Positions 44,328 through 52,711 of a stretch of DNA of 64,000 nucleotides are shown here, piece by piece. Position 1 is the stretch's first letter. The number at the start of each line of letters is the position of its first letter. Under the pieces are notes generated by a model. It was not told where the DNA came from. It saw only the letters and a list, made by a program, of their open reading frames with translations, and searched no databases. The translations under genes were made by a program, and so were the position numbers. The DNA lies in NCBI GenBank assembly GCA_965247665.1, contig CBDFHH010000005.1, positions 248,001 to 312,000 on the forward strand, given 5' to 3'. The DNA is from CAUZWH01 sp965247665 (GTDB lineage Bacteria > Pseudomonadota > Alphaproteobacteria > SHVV01).

Positions 44328-45137
44328 GTGGGACTCTACCTCTACCATCACAACAGCTCGGTTTGCGCGGCCAAGATCCGCATCGCGCTGGCCGAAAAGA
44401 ACCTGCCCTGGGACGGCGAAATGATCGATCTCAATGCCGGCGACCAGTTCAATCCGGACTACGTCAAACTCAATCCCAAATCGGTGGTCCCGACGCTGGT
44501 GCATGATGGTCAGGTCGTGATCGAATCCAACATCATCCTCGAATATCTCGAAGACGCGTTCCCGGAACCGTCGCTACGGCCGCAAGCCGCGTCCGACCGC
44601 GCCCGGATGCGGCTGTGGCTGAAGCGTTTGGACGACGGCGCCAGCGGCATTCACCACGCGATCTCGGTGATCAGCTACGCCGCGTCGTATCGTTACCAAT
44701 TGATGGAGCTGTTCGGCACCTCGCCGGCGGATCTCGATCGTGCGGTGGATGCGACGATGAACCCGAACAGCCAGGACTGGCTGCGCGAGGTGGTTCACGA
44801 AGGTATCGAGGGCGAAACCTTCGGGAAAGTGATCCGGCGCGTCGGCGGACTGCTCGGCGATTTCGAGACGGCGTTGACCATTGACGATTGGTTGACCGGG
44901 GCCGAATACTCACTGGCCGATATCGCCTACACGCCCTACATGACGCGGCTCGAAATCATGAATTTCGCAGGTCTTTGGCAGACCCGTCCGCGGGTCGCCG
45001 ACTGGTACGGGCGCATCAAGGCTCGCACCAGCTACACCGAGGTGATCGACCGCTATCGCCCCGATTTCCTTGAGGTCTTGAGCGAGCGGGGACGCAGGGC
45101 CTGGCCGGCGATCGAGAATATTCTCGCGCGGCACTGA
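44328..45137 (+). CDS. Glutathione S-transferase family protein
   Basis: A 269-residue GST: thioredoxin fold with HNSSVCAAKIRIALAEK (Ser/Cys active region), proline loop KSVVPTL and ESNIILEYLE; helical C-domain with YSLADIAYTPYMTR. The start is GTG at 44328, three bases after galD's stop. Insert between the fold halves (about 100-150) makes it longer than usual. It may be an isomerase or detoxifying enzyme of the pathway, as GSTs are in other aromatic routes. Confidence 0.83.
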   Translation: MGLYLYHHNSSVCAAKIRIALAEKNLPWDGEMIDLNAGDQFNPDYVKLNPKSVVPTLVHDGQVVIESNIILEYLEDAFPEPSLRPQAASDRARMRLWLKRLDDGASGIHHAISVISYAASYRYQLMELFGTSPADLDRAVDATMNPNSQDWLREVVHEGIEGETFGKVIRRVGGLLGDFETALTIDDWLTGAEYSLADIAYTPYMTRLEIMNFAGLWQTRPRVADWYGRIKARTSYTEVIDRYRPDFLEVLSERGRRAWPAIENILARH

Positions 45138-45170
45138 CCGCTCCGAATTAAATCAAACCTGGAGGGCGCC

Positions 45171-46055
45171 ATGACGGCGCAAGGGATAGACCACATCGCG
45201 TTCGTCGGTTTCAGCGAAGCCGCGCAACTGTTTAGCCGCGACCTGCGCGACCAGCGGCCGCTACGGATCAGCGCCTACGATCTCCTGTTCGGCGACGCAG
45301 AGACGGACTTGCGCAACCGCGCGGTTGAACTCGATGTCGAGATGGCGGCGTCGGCGGCCGAGGCGATCGTCGGCGCCGATCTCATCGTTTCGGCAGTAAC
45401 CGCCAGCGCGACTGCGGCGGTCGCGGACGAGGTCGCGCGCACCATCGAGCGCGATCAGTTCTACCTCGACATCAACTCGGTCGCGCCCGGCACCAAGCGA
45501 CGGGCGGCGCAGTCGATTGGCGATGCTGGCGGGCGTTTTGTCGAGGCGGCGGTGATGAGCCCGATCCCGCCGCACGGGATCGCCGCACCGATGGCAATCG
45601 GCGGCGCACATGCCCAAGCGCTGGCTCCCCTGTTGGCGCCGCTGGGGTTCAACGTCGAAGTGGTCAGCGACGAGCTCGGCGTTGCCTCGGCGATCAAGAT
45701 GTGCCGCAGCATCATGACGAAAGGCATGGAAGCGCTGATGGTCGAGTGCATGGTCGCGGCACGGTCGTATGGCGTCGACAAGCGCGTCATCGACTCGCTC
45801 GATGCGACGCTACCGGGCGTCGATTGGGGCCAGCGCGCGCGCTATGCCATGGGACGGGTGATCCGACACGGGCGGCGCCGCGCCGAAGAGGCGCGCGAAG
45901 CGGCGGCGATGGTCGCGGCACTCGGCATCGAGCCGCACATGGCCAACGCAACCGCCGCGCGCCAGCAATGGGTCGCCGACCTCCAGGTCGAGGCGAGCGT
46001 CGACGCAGACTACGTTGCCCTTGCCGACCGCATCCGCGCAGCCCTTTCGGCATAA
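45171..46055 (+). CDS. NAD(P)-binding dehydrogenase with DUF1932 C-terminal domain
   Basis: A 294-residue protein of the 6-phosphogluconate/3-hydroxyisobutyrate dehydrogenase superfamily. The Rossmann start IAFVGFSEAAQ replaces the usual GxGxxG glycines (G-F-S-E-A-A), which is unusual. It has DINSVAPGTKRRAAQ and FVEAAVMSPIPPHGIAAP of the active-site region and KMCRSIMTKGMEAL with the catalytic Lys, followed by a DUF1932 helical domain. GGAGG precedes the ATG. Substrate is unknown. Confidence 0.78.
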   Translation: MTAQGIDHIAFVGFSEAAQLFSRDLRDQRPLRISAYDLLFGDAETDLRNRAVELDVEMAASAAEAIVGADLIVSAVTASATAAVADEVARTIERDQFYLDINSVAPGTKRRAAQSIGDAGGRFVEAAVMSPIPPHGIAAPMAIGGAHAQALAPLLAPLGFNVEVVSDELGVASAIKMCRSIMTKGMEALMVECMVAARSYGVDKRVIDSLDATLPGVDWGQRARYAMGRVIRHGRRRAEEAREAAAMVAALGIEPHMANATAARQQWVADLQVEASVDADYVALADRIRAALSA

Positions 46056-46056
46056 G

Positions 46057-47112
46057 CTATCGGGCCGATTTGCGCCTGCGCTTGGCCTCGAGCCCACTTT
46101 CGAACGCGCGGGCCGAGGCGATGACCTGCTCGGCCAGCAGGCTTGCCGGCGGTTGCAGAGGGTCGTTGGCGCGTTGGGTAAGCCCGATTGGGTTGAGTTC
46201 GACGCCGAGATCGACCGGCAGGACGACCAGCGCCCGCGTATCAATCTCGTGGCCGTAGGTATCGATCGGTGACGCCGTCAACGAATCGGTCGACAGCAGC
46301 ATCGAGCGGGTCAGGTTGATCGAGACCGTCTCGACCGTGTTGGCCGGCGGATCGAGATCGTCCTCGATGAAAGCGCGATCGATGTAGGCTCGGATATAGG
46401 CATCGGGCTGCGGCAGCACCCAGGGGAACCCGGCGACGTCGACGAGCTTCAGCGCGCGGCGTTTGGCAAGCGGGTGGCCTCTGCGGGCGATAATACGTAA
46501 GGGATCGTCGAACAACGCTTGGCGCTCAAGGCCGCCGCGGCGGTATTCCGCGTAAACCCGACCGAAGGCGAAGTCGAGCTCGCCGACCCGCAGCATTTCC
46601 AACAGCGCTTCGTCGGTTGCCTGCACCACCCGCACAACGACGCTGGGATGGTCCGCCTTGAATGATGAGATCGCGCGCGCCAGCACCGCCGTCGACGCCG
46701 GCGTGACGCCGACCAATACCCGGCCGGTCTCGCCGCCGCCGACCCGCGCCAGTTCGTTAGCGGCGGCGTGGAACTCGCTCAGGATCGCCTTGGCGTAGCG
46801 GAACAACACCTCGCCGAACGGTGTCGGCGACACGCCGCGCGGTGAACGTACGAACAGCTTGAAATCGAGATTGGCTTCGATTGCGGCGATCGCCTTCGAG
46901 ATGGTCGACTGGGTCAGCGAAAGCTGGCGCGACGCGCGCACGATGTTGCGCTGTTCGTACACAGCCGCAAACATCGACAATTGGCGCAAGGTGAGCCGCG
47001 TCAGCAGGCGCCGTTCCAGCACTTCATGTTCGAGCGCCGATGCGCCGCCATATGCTTCGACGGTGCTGTCGCTTTTTCGCAAGTTGGAATACCCCCTATC
47101 GCTTTCGTTCAT
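46057..47112 (-). CDS. LysR-family transcriptional regulator
   Basis: A 351-residue LTTR. An N-terminal tail of about 38 residues precedes the winged helix-turn-helix (LTLRQLSMFAAVYEQRNIVR and ASRQLSLTQSTISKAIAAIE); the effector-binding domain begins at GRVLVGVTP. A later start is possible, since the tail is longer than usual. It faces the TRAP transporter genes across a 221-base gap and is convergent with the catabolic operon. Similarity in type to GbpR/GalR-like activators suggests it controls one or both units. Confidence 0.88.
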   Translation of the reverse strand: MNESDRGYSNLRKSDSTVEAYGGASALEHEVLERRLLTRLTLRQLSMFAAVYEQRNIVRASRQLSLTQSTISKAIAAIEANLDFKLFVRSPRGVSPTPFGEVLFRYAKAILSEFHAAANELARVGGGETGRVLVGVTPASTAVLARAISSFKADHPSVVVRVVQATDEALLEMLRVGELDFAFGRVYAEYRRGGLERQALFDDPLRIIARRGHPLAKRRALKLVDVAGFPWVLPQPDAYIRAYIDRAFIEDDLDPPANTVETVSINLTRSMLLSTDSLTASPIDTYGHEIDTRALVVLPVDLGVELNPIGLTQRANDPLQPPASLLAEQVIASARAFESGLEAKRRRKSAR

Positions 47113-47333
47113 GTCTTCGGGATTCTATCCTGGTATGCGTCGTCGTAAAGCGGCGGAGACGGCGGGGGCGCCGACGGCACGGTCGCGCAGGTGTCAGCAC
47201 GGGTTGCACGACATGTGGTAGCTTCATATCGCGCAGACGACAATTCATACCGCTTGCATATCGTCGTCCCGAGACAATGGGCCCGCTGGAGCTTTATTCG
47301 ACAACCTATTGAACCATGGAGAGGGAGGTAGGC

Positions 47334-48350
47334 ATGCGTACCCGTATGATGATCGCGTCCATCGCATCCATCGTGGTGGTGGTGGCGCTGGCGCTGTTGG
47401 CGCAGCCGCAACCGGCAGTGGCCGAAACGACGCTTAAATTCGTTACCAACTGGGCCAAGACCGTCTACTCGCCGGCGCGCACGCTGCAGTGGATGGAGAA
47501 GTTCAACAACAGCTCCGCAGCCAAGGCTGCCGGCATCAAGATCGAATATATCGGCGGACCCGAAGCGACGCCGGCGATCGAGCAGCTCACCGCGGTTCGC
47601 AACGGCGTTTTCGACATGATGTTCGGCGCAGCCGGCTACTATGTCGGCCAGGTACCGGAAGCGTTCGCGTTGTACGGCACCCAGATCACGCCGATGCAGG
47701 CGCGCGCCAATGGCGGCATCGACCTGCTGGCCGAGATCTACCAAAAAAAGGCCAACACCCACGTGCTGGGCTGGGTCGCTGCCGGCATCGGGTACCATGT
47801 GTGGCTTAAGGACACGCCCAAGCTAAAGGCCGACGGGACACCGAATCTCAGCGGTCTGAAGATCCGCTCCTCGCCGCTTTATCGCGGCTGGCTCGAGAGT
47901 ATGAACGCGACGCAGGTGATGGTGCCGGCGCCCGACATCTACACGGCGATGGAACGCGGTACGGTCGACGGTGCCGCGTGGCCGGGTTTGGGGGTGACCG
48001 ATTTCGGTTGGGAGAAGTTCGTCAAGTATCGCGTCGATCCCGCCGTGTGGCAGTTCGACAACTTGATCTGGGTCAACCTCGACAGGTGGAAGTCGTTGAC
48101 CAAAGCACAGCAGGAGGCGCTGACCGAGTCGGTTGTCGAGTTCGAGCGCGAGGCCCACGCGTATTACGCAGGCTTGGCCAAGGCCGAGCAGAAAAAGACG
48201 ATCTCCGCCGGCGTGCAGTCCTTCATGCTCGAGGGCGATGCCGCAAAAATGCTGATCACGGAGTCGGAAGCGCTACAATGGGCGCAGATCAAGAAGAAGA
48301 ACTCCGAATATTATGACCGCCTACGGGAGAAGTTTCCGCCCACTCAATAG
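47334..48350 (+). CDS. dctP: TRAP transporter substrate-binding protein (DctP family)
   Basis: A 338-residue periplasmic receptor. It has a signal peptide of about 32 residues ending in AVAE and the DctP fold; the segment KIRSSPLYRGWLESM carries the conserved carboxylate-binding Arg, followed by PAPDIYTAMERGTVDGAAWP. The ATG at 47334 is chosen because GAGGGAGG lies at the right distance; an ATG at 47316 is inside that site. First gene of a complete three-gene TRAP system. The ligand is likely an organic acid. Confidence 0.9.
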   Translation: MRTRMMIASIASIVVVVALALLAQPQPAVAETTLKFVTNWAKTVYSPARTLQWMEKFNNSSAAKAAGIKIEYIGGPEATPAIEQLTAVRNGVFDMMFGAAGYYVGQVPEAFALYGTQITPMQARANGGIDLLAEIYQKKANTHVLGWVAAGIGYHVWLKDTPKLKADGTPNLSGLKIRSSPLYRGWLESMNATQVMVPAPDIYTAMERGTVDGAAWPGLGVTDFGWEKFVKYRVDPAVWQFDNLIWVNLDRWKSLTKAQQEALTESVVEFEREAHAYYAGLAKAEQKKTISAGVQSFMLEGDAAKMLITESEALQWAQIKKKNSEYYDRLREKFPPTQ

Positions 48351-48380
48351 GACCTCCTTGCGGTCCAATCGGGACCCCGT

Positions 48381-48890
48381 TTGCGGTCTCTGATCAAAGC
48401 GTACGACGCCGTCATCGTGGGCCTGGCCATAGTCGCCGGGGCCATGGTGGCGGCGGTTTTCGTGATGATCCTTTACGACGTCATCTTGCGGGCCAGCGGT
48501 TTTCAGCCGCCGGCGTTTACCAGCGCGCTCACCGAATATGCACTGCTCTATTTGACCATGCTGGGAGCACCCTGGCTGGTGCGCATCCGCGGCCACGTGT
48601 TCGTCGAGTCGGCAACGCTCCGGATGGGACGAAGCGTGCGCCACGTCGTTGAGCGCTTCGTCTATATCGTGTGCATCGCCTTGTGTCTGGTCCTCTCCTA
48701 CTACGCGGTCGAGCAGGCGCTCGACATGGCCTCGCGCGGCGAGGAGGACTGGCGCTCGATCGTGATGCCGCGCTGGGTCCTGTTCGCGGCGCTGCCCATC
48801 GGCTTCCTGCTTGCTGCCGTCGAGTTCGCGCGCTTTCTGTTCGGCGACGACAGCATGTATGTCGGCGAACGCCACGCCGACAGCCTATGA
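48381..48890 (+). CDS. dctQ: TRAP transporter small permease (DctQ family)
   Basis: A 169-residue membrane subunit with four predicted transmembrane helices (about 10-35, 50-70, 90-110, 130-150) and the typical FTSALTEYALLYLTMLGAPW segment. The start appears to be TTG at 48381, since no ATG or GTG lies at the correct N-terminus. It lies between the receptor and the large permease. Confidence 0.85.
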   Translation: MRSLIKAYDAVIVGLAIVAGAMVAAVFVMILYDVILRASGFQPPAFTSALTEYALLYLTMLGAPWLVRIRGHVFVESATLRMGRSVRHVVERFVYIVCIALCLVLSYYAVEQALDMASRGEEDWRSIVMPRWVLFAALPIGFLLAAVEFARFLFGDDSMYVGERHADSL

Positions 48891-48940
48891 ACCCCGGTAA
48901 CCGGTTCCTCCACACCAGCATTTCGGACTAGCGAGCCTCC

Positions 48941-50254
48941 GTGGACTGGTATGAATCCGGCGCGCTGATGATCGGTCTGTTGATCGTGTTCATGGCGCTG
49001 TCGGTGCCGGTCGCCTTCGCATTTCTCGCCGTTAGCGCCATCGGCATGCTGATCTTCATCGGCGGCGAGGCCGGACTCCAGCAAATCGCCGTCAACGCGA
49101 CCGCATCGATCACCCATTTCGTGTTCGTTCCGATCCCGCTGTTCATCCTGATGGGCGAACTGTTCTTCCACGCTCGCCTCGCAGTGCGGGTGTTCGACGC
49201 TTTCGACGCTCTGTTCGGTCGCGTGCCGGGACGCTTGTCTTACGTCACCGTCGCCGGCGGCACGATGTTCGCCACCCTCTCCGGCACCAGCATGGGCAGC
49301 ACCGCGATGCTCGGCTCGCTGCTGGTGCCGGAGATGACGCGGCGCGGCTACAAGAAGTACATGTCGATGGGGCCGATCCTCGGCGCCGGCGGGCTGGCGA
49401 TGATCATTCCGCCCTCGAGCCTCGCGGTGCTGCTCGGCAGCATCGCCAAGATCGATATCGGCCGGCTTCTGATCGCCGGCGTGCTGCCGGGCCTGGTGTT
49501 GGCAGCGCTCTATGTCGTGATGATATTGATCCAGGTCAAACTCGATCCTGAAGCCGCGCCGCAGTACGACGTCGAACGCGTTTCTTGGCCCACCAAGCTG
49601 CGGCTGATCGTCACCAACCTGGTGCCGATGAGTTTCATCGTGTTCATGGTGATCGGCCTGATCATCCTCGGCATCGCCACGCCGACCGAGGCGGCTGCTT
49701 TCGGGGCTCTCGGCGTGGTGGTCCTGGCAGCGGCATTCCGGACGTTAACCTGGGAAGCGATCATCAACTCGCTCACCGGCACGCTGCGGGTCACCGTGAT
49801 GGTGCTGATCATCGTGTTGGCGTCGTCGACCTTCAGTCAGATCTTGACGATCTCGGGCGCCACCCAGGGGCTGGTGCAGTGGGTCGGCGGTATCGAGATC
49901 TCGCCGCTCGGCATTCTTATCGTGATGTTCTTGATCCTGCTGGTGATGGGCATGCTGATGGATCAGGTGTCGATGATGCTGATCACGGTGCCGATCTTCT
50001 TCCCCCTGGCGCAGGTGCTCGGTTTCGATCTGATCTGGTTCGGCATCATCGTGCTGCTGGCGCTTGAGATCAGCGGCGTGACGCCGCCCTTCGGCCTCGG
50101 TCTGTTCGTAATGCTCGGGGTCGCGCCGCGGGGCACGACGCTCGGCGAAGTGTCGCGCGCGGTGGTGCCGTTCGTCGCCTGCGATATGCTGCTGTTTCTG
50201 CTGCTGATCGCGTTTCCGTGGATCGCGACCTATCTGCCGGGTCTGATGGAATGA
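48941..50254 (+). CDS. dctM: TRAP transporter large permease (DctM family)
   Basis: A 437-residue sodium-coupled permease with about 12 hydrophobic helices. Family segments include LFILMGELFFHA, GGTMFATLSGTSMGSTAMLG, the IPPSSLAVLLG stretch and MGMLMDQVSMMLITVPIF. Start is GTG at 48941. It completes the importer; the substrate is likely linked to the neighbouring aromatic-acid catabolism (inference). Confidence 0.93.
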   Translation: MDWYESGALMIGLLIVFMALSVPVAFAFLAVSAIGMLIFIGGEAGLQQIAVNATASITHFVFVPIPLFILMGELFFHARLAVRVFDAFDALFGRVPGRLSYVTVAGGTMFATLSGTSMGSTAMLGSLLVPEMTRRGYKKYMSMGPILGAGGLAMIIPPSSLAVLLGSIAKIDIGRLLIAGVLPGLVLAALYVVMILIQVKLDPEAAPQYDVERVSWPTKLRLIVTNLVPMSFIVFMVIGLIILGIATPTEAAAFGALGVVVLAAAFRTLTWEAIINSLTGTLRVTVMVLIIVLASSTFSQILTISGATQGLVQWVGGIEISPLGILIVMFLILLVMGMLMDQVSMMLITVPIFFPLAQVLGFDLIWFGIIVLLALEISGVTPPFGLGLFVMLGVAPRGTTLGEVSRAVVPFVACDMLLFLLLIAFPWIATYLPGLME

Positions 50255-50263
50255 AGCGCGGCG

Positions 50264-50415
50264 ACCCGCAGGGTTCCGGCGTTGGCGGACTTTCCGGTCG
50301 CGCCGCTGCAGGCCTCGTAGGCCGCCATGATGTGCGGCAGCTCCGGTACCGCGGCTTCGATGTCGTACTGCGCGTCGAGTTCCGCGGCGGTCAGGCCGCG
50401 ATAGATCGATCCCAC
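50264..50415 (-). pseudogene. Alpha/beta hydrolase, N-terminal fragment
   Basis: The frame begins MGSIYRGLTAAELDAQYDIE and AAVPELPHIMAAYE, the standard N-terminus of BD-FAE/kynurenine-formamidase-like hydrolases, then breaks off before the catalytic core and collides with the end of dctM. It lies 20 bases after the DUF2848 gene on the same strand, so an operon partner was lost by truncation. Confidence 0.6.
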
Positions 50416-50431
50416 GCCGTTTCCTTTAGCT

Positions 50432-50453
50432 CTCGTTAACCCTCGTTAGCGAG
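50432..50453. other. Nine-base-pair hairpin at the end of the DUF2848 gene
   Basis: CTCGTTAAC and GTTAGCGAG flank a four-base loop and pair over nine positions with one G-T pair. The hairpin covers the last codons and stop of the DUF2848 gene. No T-run follows on either strand, so it could be a processing or weak termination element. Confidence 0.35.
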
Positions 50454-51035
50454 AATCTGGATGGTATAGGAGAGTGTCAGGCGCCGGTCGAGTACGGGGT
50501 CGGCGAGTTCGGCGGAGAAACGATTGGTGCCCGCTTCCCCGTCCTGCCCAAAGCCGGAAAGAAACAGCGCCATCCCGCGCGGCAATTCGTCGCTATCGGT
50601 AAACGCACGAACGATGTCGGCCGCCGGCGGCGCGCCGCCTAGGTTGGTGGATCGCACCGCGCCCGCCGCGTTGACGTCCAGCTTGTCCCAGTGATCGGCG
50701 ACGTCGTCGTAGCGCCAGACGTCGCGGCATAGCGGCTTGACGCATGCCTGGTGCGCGTTGGCGCCGCCCAATCCCGGGTCGAGATGATCAGAGCCGAGGC
50801 CGACCATCGTTCCAGACCCGGCCGCCAACAGCACCACCGAGGCCGAACCGCGCGCCGTGATGCCGAGCTGCTGCACCTCGGTGTTGGTGGTCAGACGATC
50901 GATCGTGACGGGATGGAAACGCGGTTCTACGTTGCTGAAGTCGGCGACCACGACCCGGTCGATCGCGATGTCCGGGGTGATGACCGTGCCGTCACGGTTG
51001 TGGAGGTGGGGTTGGAACAGAAAGCTCGTGGCCAT
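50436..51035 (-). CDS. DUF2848 family protein
   Basis: A 199-residue protein with the family pattern: LGSDHLDPG, KPLCRDVWRYDDVADHWDKL, LPRGMALFLSGFG and a C-terminal FSAELADPVLDRRLTLSY. Structure recalls the fumarylacetoacetate hydrolase fold. DUF2848 genes often accompany hydantoinase and amidase genes, as here. Function is unknown. In many relatives the SDH is followed by TDR; here it is LDP. It lies 15 bases after the MetE-like gene. Confidence 0.75.
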   Translation of the reverse strand: MATSFLFQPHLHNRDGTVITPDIAIDRVVVADFSNVEPRFHPVTIDRLTTNTEVQQLGITARGSASVVLLAAGSGTMVGLGSDHLDPGLGGANAHQACVKPLCRDVWRYDDVADHWDKLDVNAAGAVRSTNLGGAPPAADIVRAFTDSDELPRGMALFLSGFGQDGEAGTNRFSAELADPVLDRRLTLSYTIQILANEG

Positions 51036-51050
51036 GGCTGGAGCTGGTCT

Positions 51051-52172
51051 TCAAGACCCCGATGCGCCCCACACCTCCGCCGCCGTGTCGACCACCAGGC
51101 GCAGCTTAGCCATCTCGTCATCGAAAGTGACGATGTTGCCCTCGACCACGCTGGCGAAGCCGCATTGCGGGCTGAGCCCGAGGTTCTCCATCGGCACGTA
51201 CTTCGCCGCCTCGTCGATGCGCCGCTTGAGCTCGTCCGGATCTTCGAGTTCGCCGCTCTTGGTCGTGATCAGACCCAGCACCACCCGCCGACCGTCGGGG
51301 ATGAAACGCAGCGGCTCGAAGCCGCCGGAGCGTTCATCGTCATATTCGAGAAACAGCGCATCGACGCCGATATACGGAAATACGGCCTCGGCCAACCGGT
51401 CATAGGCGCCTTCGACGATCCATTTGCTGCGCGAATTGCCGCGGCACAGATGCATCGAGATATAGGTATCGGGACCGCGCTTCTCGATGCAATCGTTGAG
51501 CACCTGGACGTATTTCGGCAACAACGTGTCCGGGTCTTCGCCGATCCTGCGCAGGGAATCGCGGGTGCGGTCGTCGAGGAAATAGGTCAGCACCGGGTCG
51601 TCCAGTTGGATGTAACGGCAGCCGACGGCTTCCAGTGCCGCGATCTCTTCCCGGTAGATGCGCGCGATGTCGGCCCAGAACTCGTCCATGTCCGGGTAGG
51701 CGTCTTTGTCAACCGCGGCGCGGCCGCCATGGAAGTGGACCCGCGTGGGCGACGGAATCGTGATCTTGGCGGTCTTCGACGTCGCTTCGGCCAGCTTCAC
51801 GTAATCGCGTTCCATGATGTTGCCCGGACGCGACAGTTTGCCGATCGTTAGCACGTTCTTGGGTGCGTACTTCCACTCGTTTTCGTGGTCGCCCCTGAAG
51901 GTGAGGCTGGTATCGGGGTCGGTGACCTCGACGCCGTTGATGGCATCGACGAACTCGAACCACCAGATGCTGCGGCGGAATTCGCCATCGCAGATCGATT
52001 CGAGGCCGACGCTCTCCTGGTGCTTGGCGACTTCACGAATGCACGCGTCCTCGATCTCCGTCAGCCGTTGGCGCGTGAGCTCGCCCTTCTCGAACCGATC
52101 GCGGGCCTTCAGGAGCCGTTCGGGCCGTAGCAGGCTTCCCACTTGGTCGGCATGAAAAAAAGGCTTCGCCAT
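51051..52172 (-). CDS. MetE-like cobalamin-independent methyltransferase
   Basis: A 373-residue single-barrel protein related to the C-terminal half of MetE and to epoxyalkane:coenzyme M transferases. Candidate zinc ligands are H and C in SMHLCRGN, E in FLEYDDERSG and C in GLSPQCGF, in family order. MetE's N-terminal barrel is absent, so methionine synthesis with folate is unlikely; a thiol or demethylation substrate in catabolism is more plausible (inference). It precedes the DUF2848 gene in one operon. Confidence 0.83.
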   Translation of the reverse strand: MAKPFFHADQVGSLLRPERLLKARDRFEKGELTRQRLTEIEDACIREVAKHQESVGLESICDGEFRRSIWWFEFVDAINGVEVTDPDTSLTFRGDHENEWKYAPKNVLTIGKLSRPGNIMERDYVKLAEATSKTAKITIPSPTRVHFHGGRAAVDKDAYPDMDEFWADIARIYREEIAALEAVGCRYIQLDDPVLTYFLDDRTRDSLRRIGEDPDTLLPKYVQVLNDCIEKRGPDTYISMHLCRGNSRSKWIVEGAYDRLAEAVFPYIGVDALFLEYDDERSGGFEPLRFIPDGRRVVLGLITTKSGELEDPDELKRRIDEAAKYVPMENLGLSPQCGFASVVEGNIVTFDDEMAKLRLVVDTAAEVWGASGS

Positions 52173-52292
52173 CGGCGCTTTTCCGTTCCTGGCCGGGTCA
52201 GGCCGCCGAGCTTAGGAGCCTTCGGCCAACACGCGATATGAATAACGCACCTTGCGACATGGTATCGCACCATACCGCCGACCGGACCGCGG

Positions 52293-52646
52293 TCAGCGCG
52301 CCGCGACGGCGAGGATCTCGACCTGGTTGTCGGCGGCGAAATCGACGCCGTGGCACGAGCGTTGCGGCCAGCTCTGCGGATCGGCGCCGATCCATTCGGC
52401 CCACATCTCGTCGAATTCGCCCTTGTTGTCGATGTCGGCCAGCAACACGGTCGCCGAAAGAATCCGGGATTTGTCCGTGCCGGCTTCGCTAAGGATCCGG
52501 TCGAGATGCGTGAACGAGCGCTCGGCCTGCTCGCGAAACGGGATGCTGAAATCGTCGGTCATCCCCACCGCGAACACCAGGTCCTTGAAGGCCGAACCCC
52601 AGCAGCGGTGGCTGATCTTGCCGGCGATGCGTTGAATGTCGGTCAT
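52293..52646 (-). CDS. RidA/YjgF family protein
   Basis: A 117-residue trimeric-type RidA homologue, with FKDLVFAVGMT, FTHLDRILSEAGTDKSRIL and WPQRSCHGVDF, where the Arg would be the imine-binding residue. RidA proteins hydrolyse enamine/imine intermediates; catabolic variants assist in aminoacrylate or aminomuconate breakdown. It is divergent from the aromatic hydroxylase, with a 65-base shared promoter gap. Confidence 0.75.
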   Translation of the reverse strand: MTDIQRIAGKISHRCWGSAFKDLVFAVGMTDDFSIPFREQAERSFTHLDRILSEAGTDKSRILSATVLLADIDNKGEFDEMWAEWIGADPQSWPQRSCHGVDFAADNQVEILAVAAR

Positions 52647-52711
52647 GTGTCCCCCTTTCGATGGATGCCGCTAACGGTCGGTGCAGCGGTTGCCCTATCA
52701 TCATCGCCATC

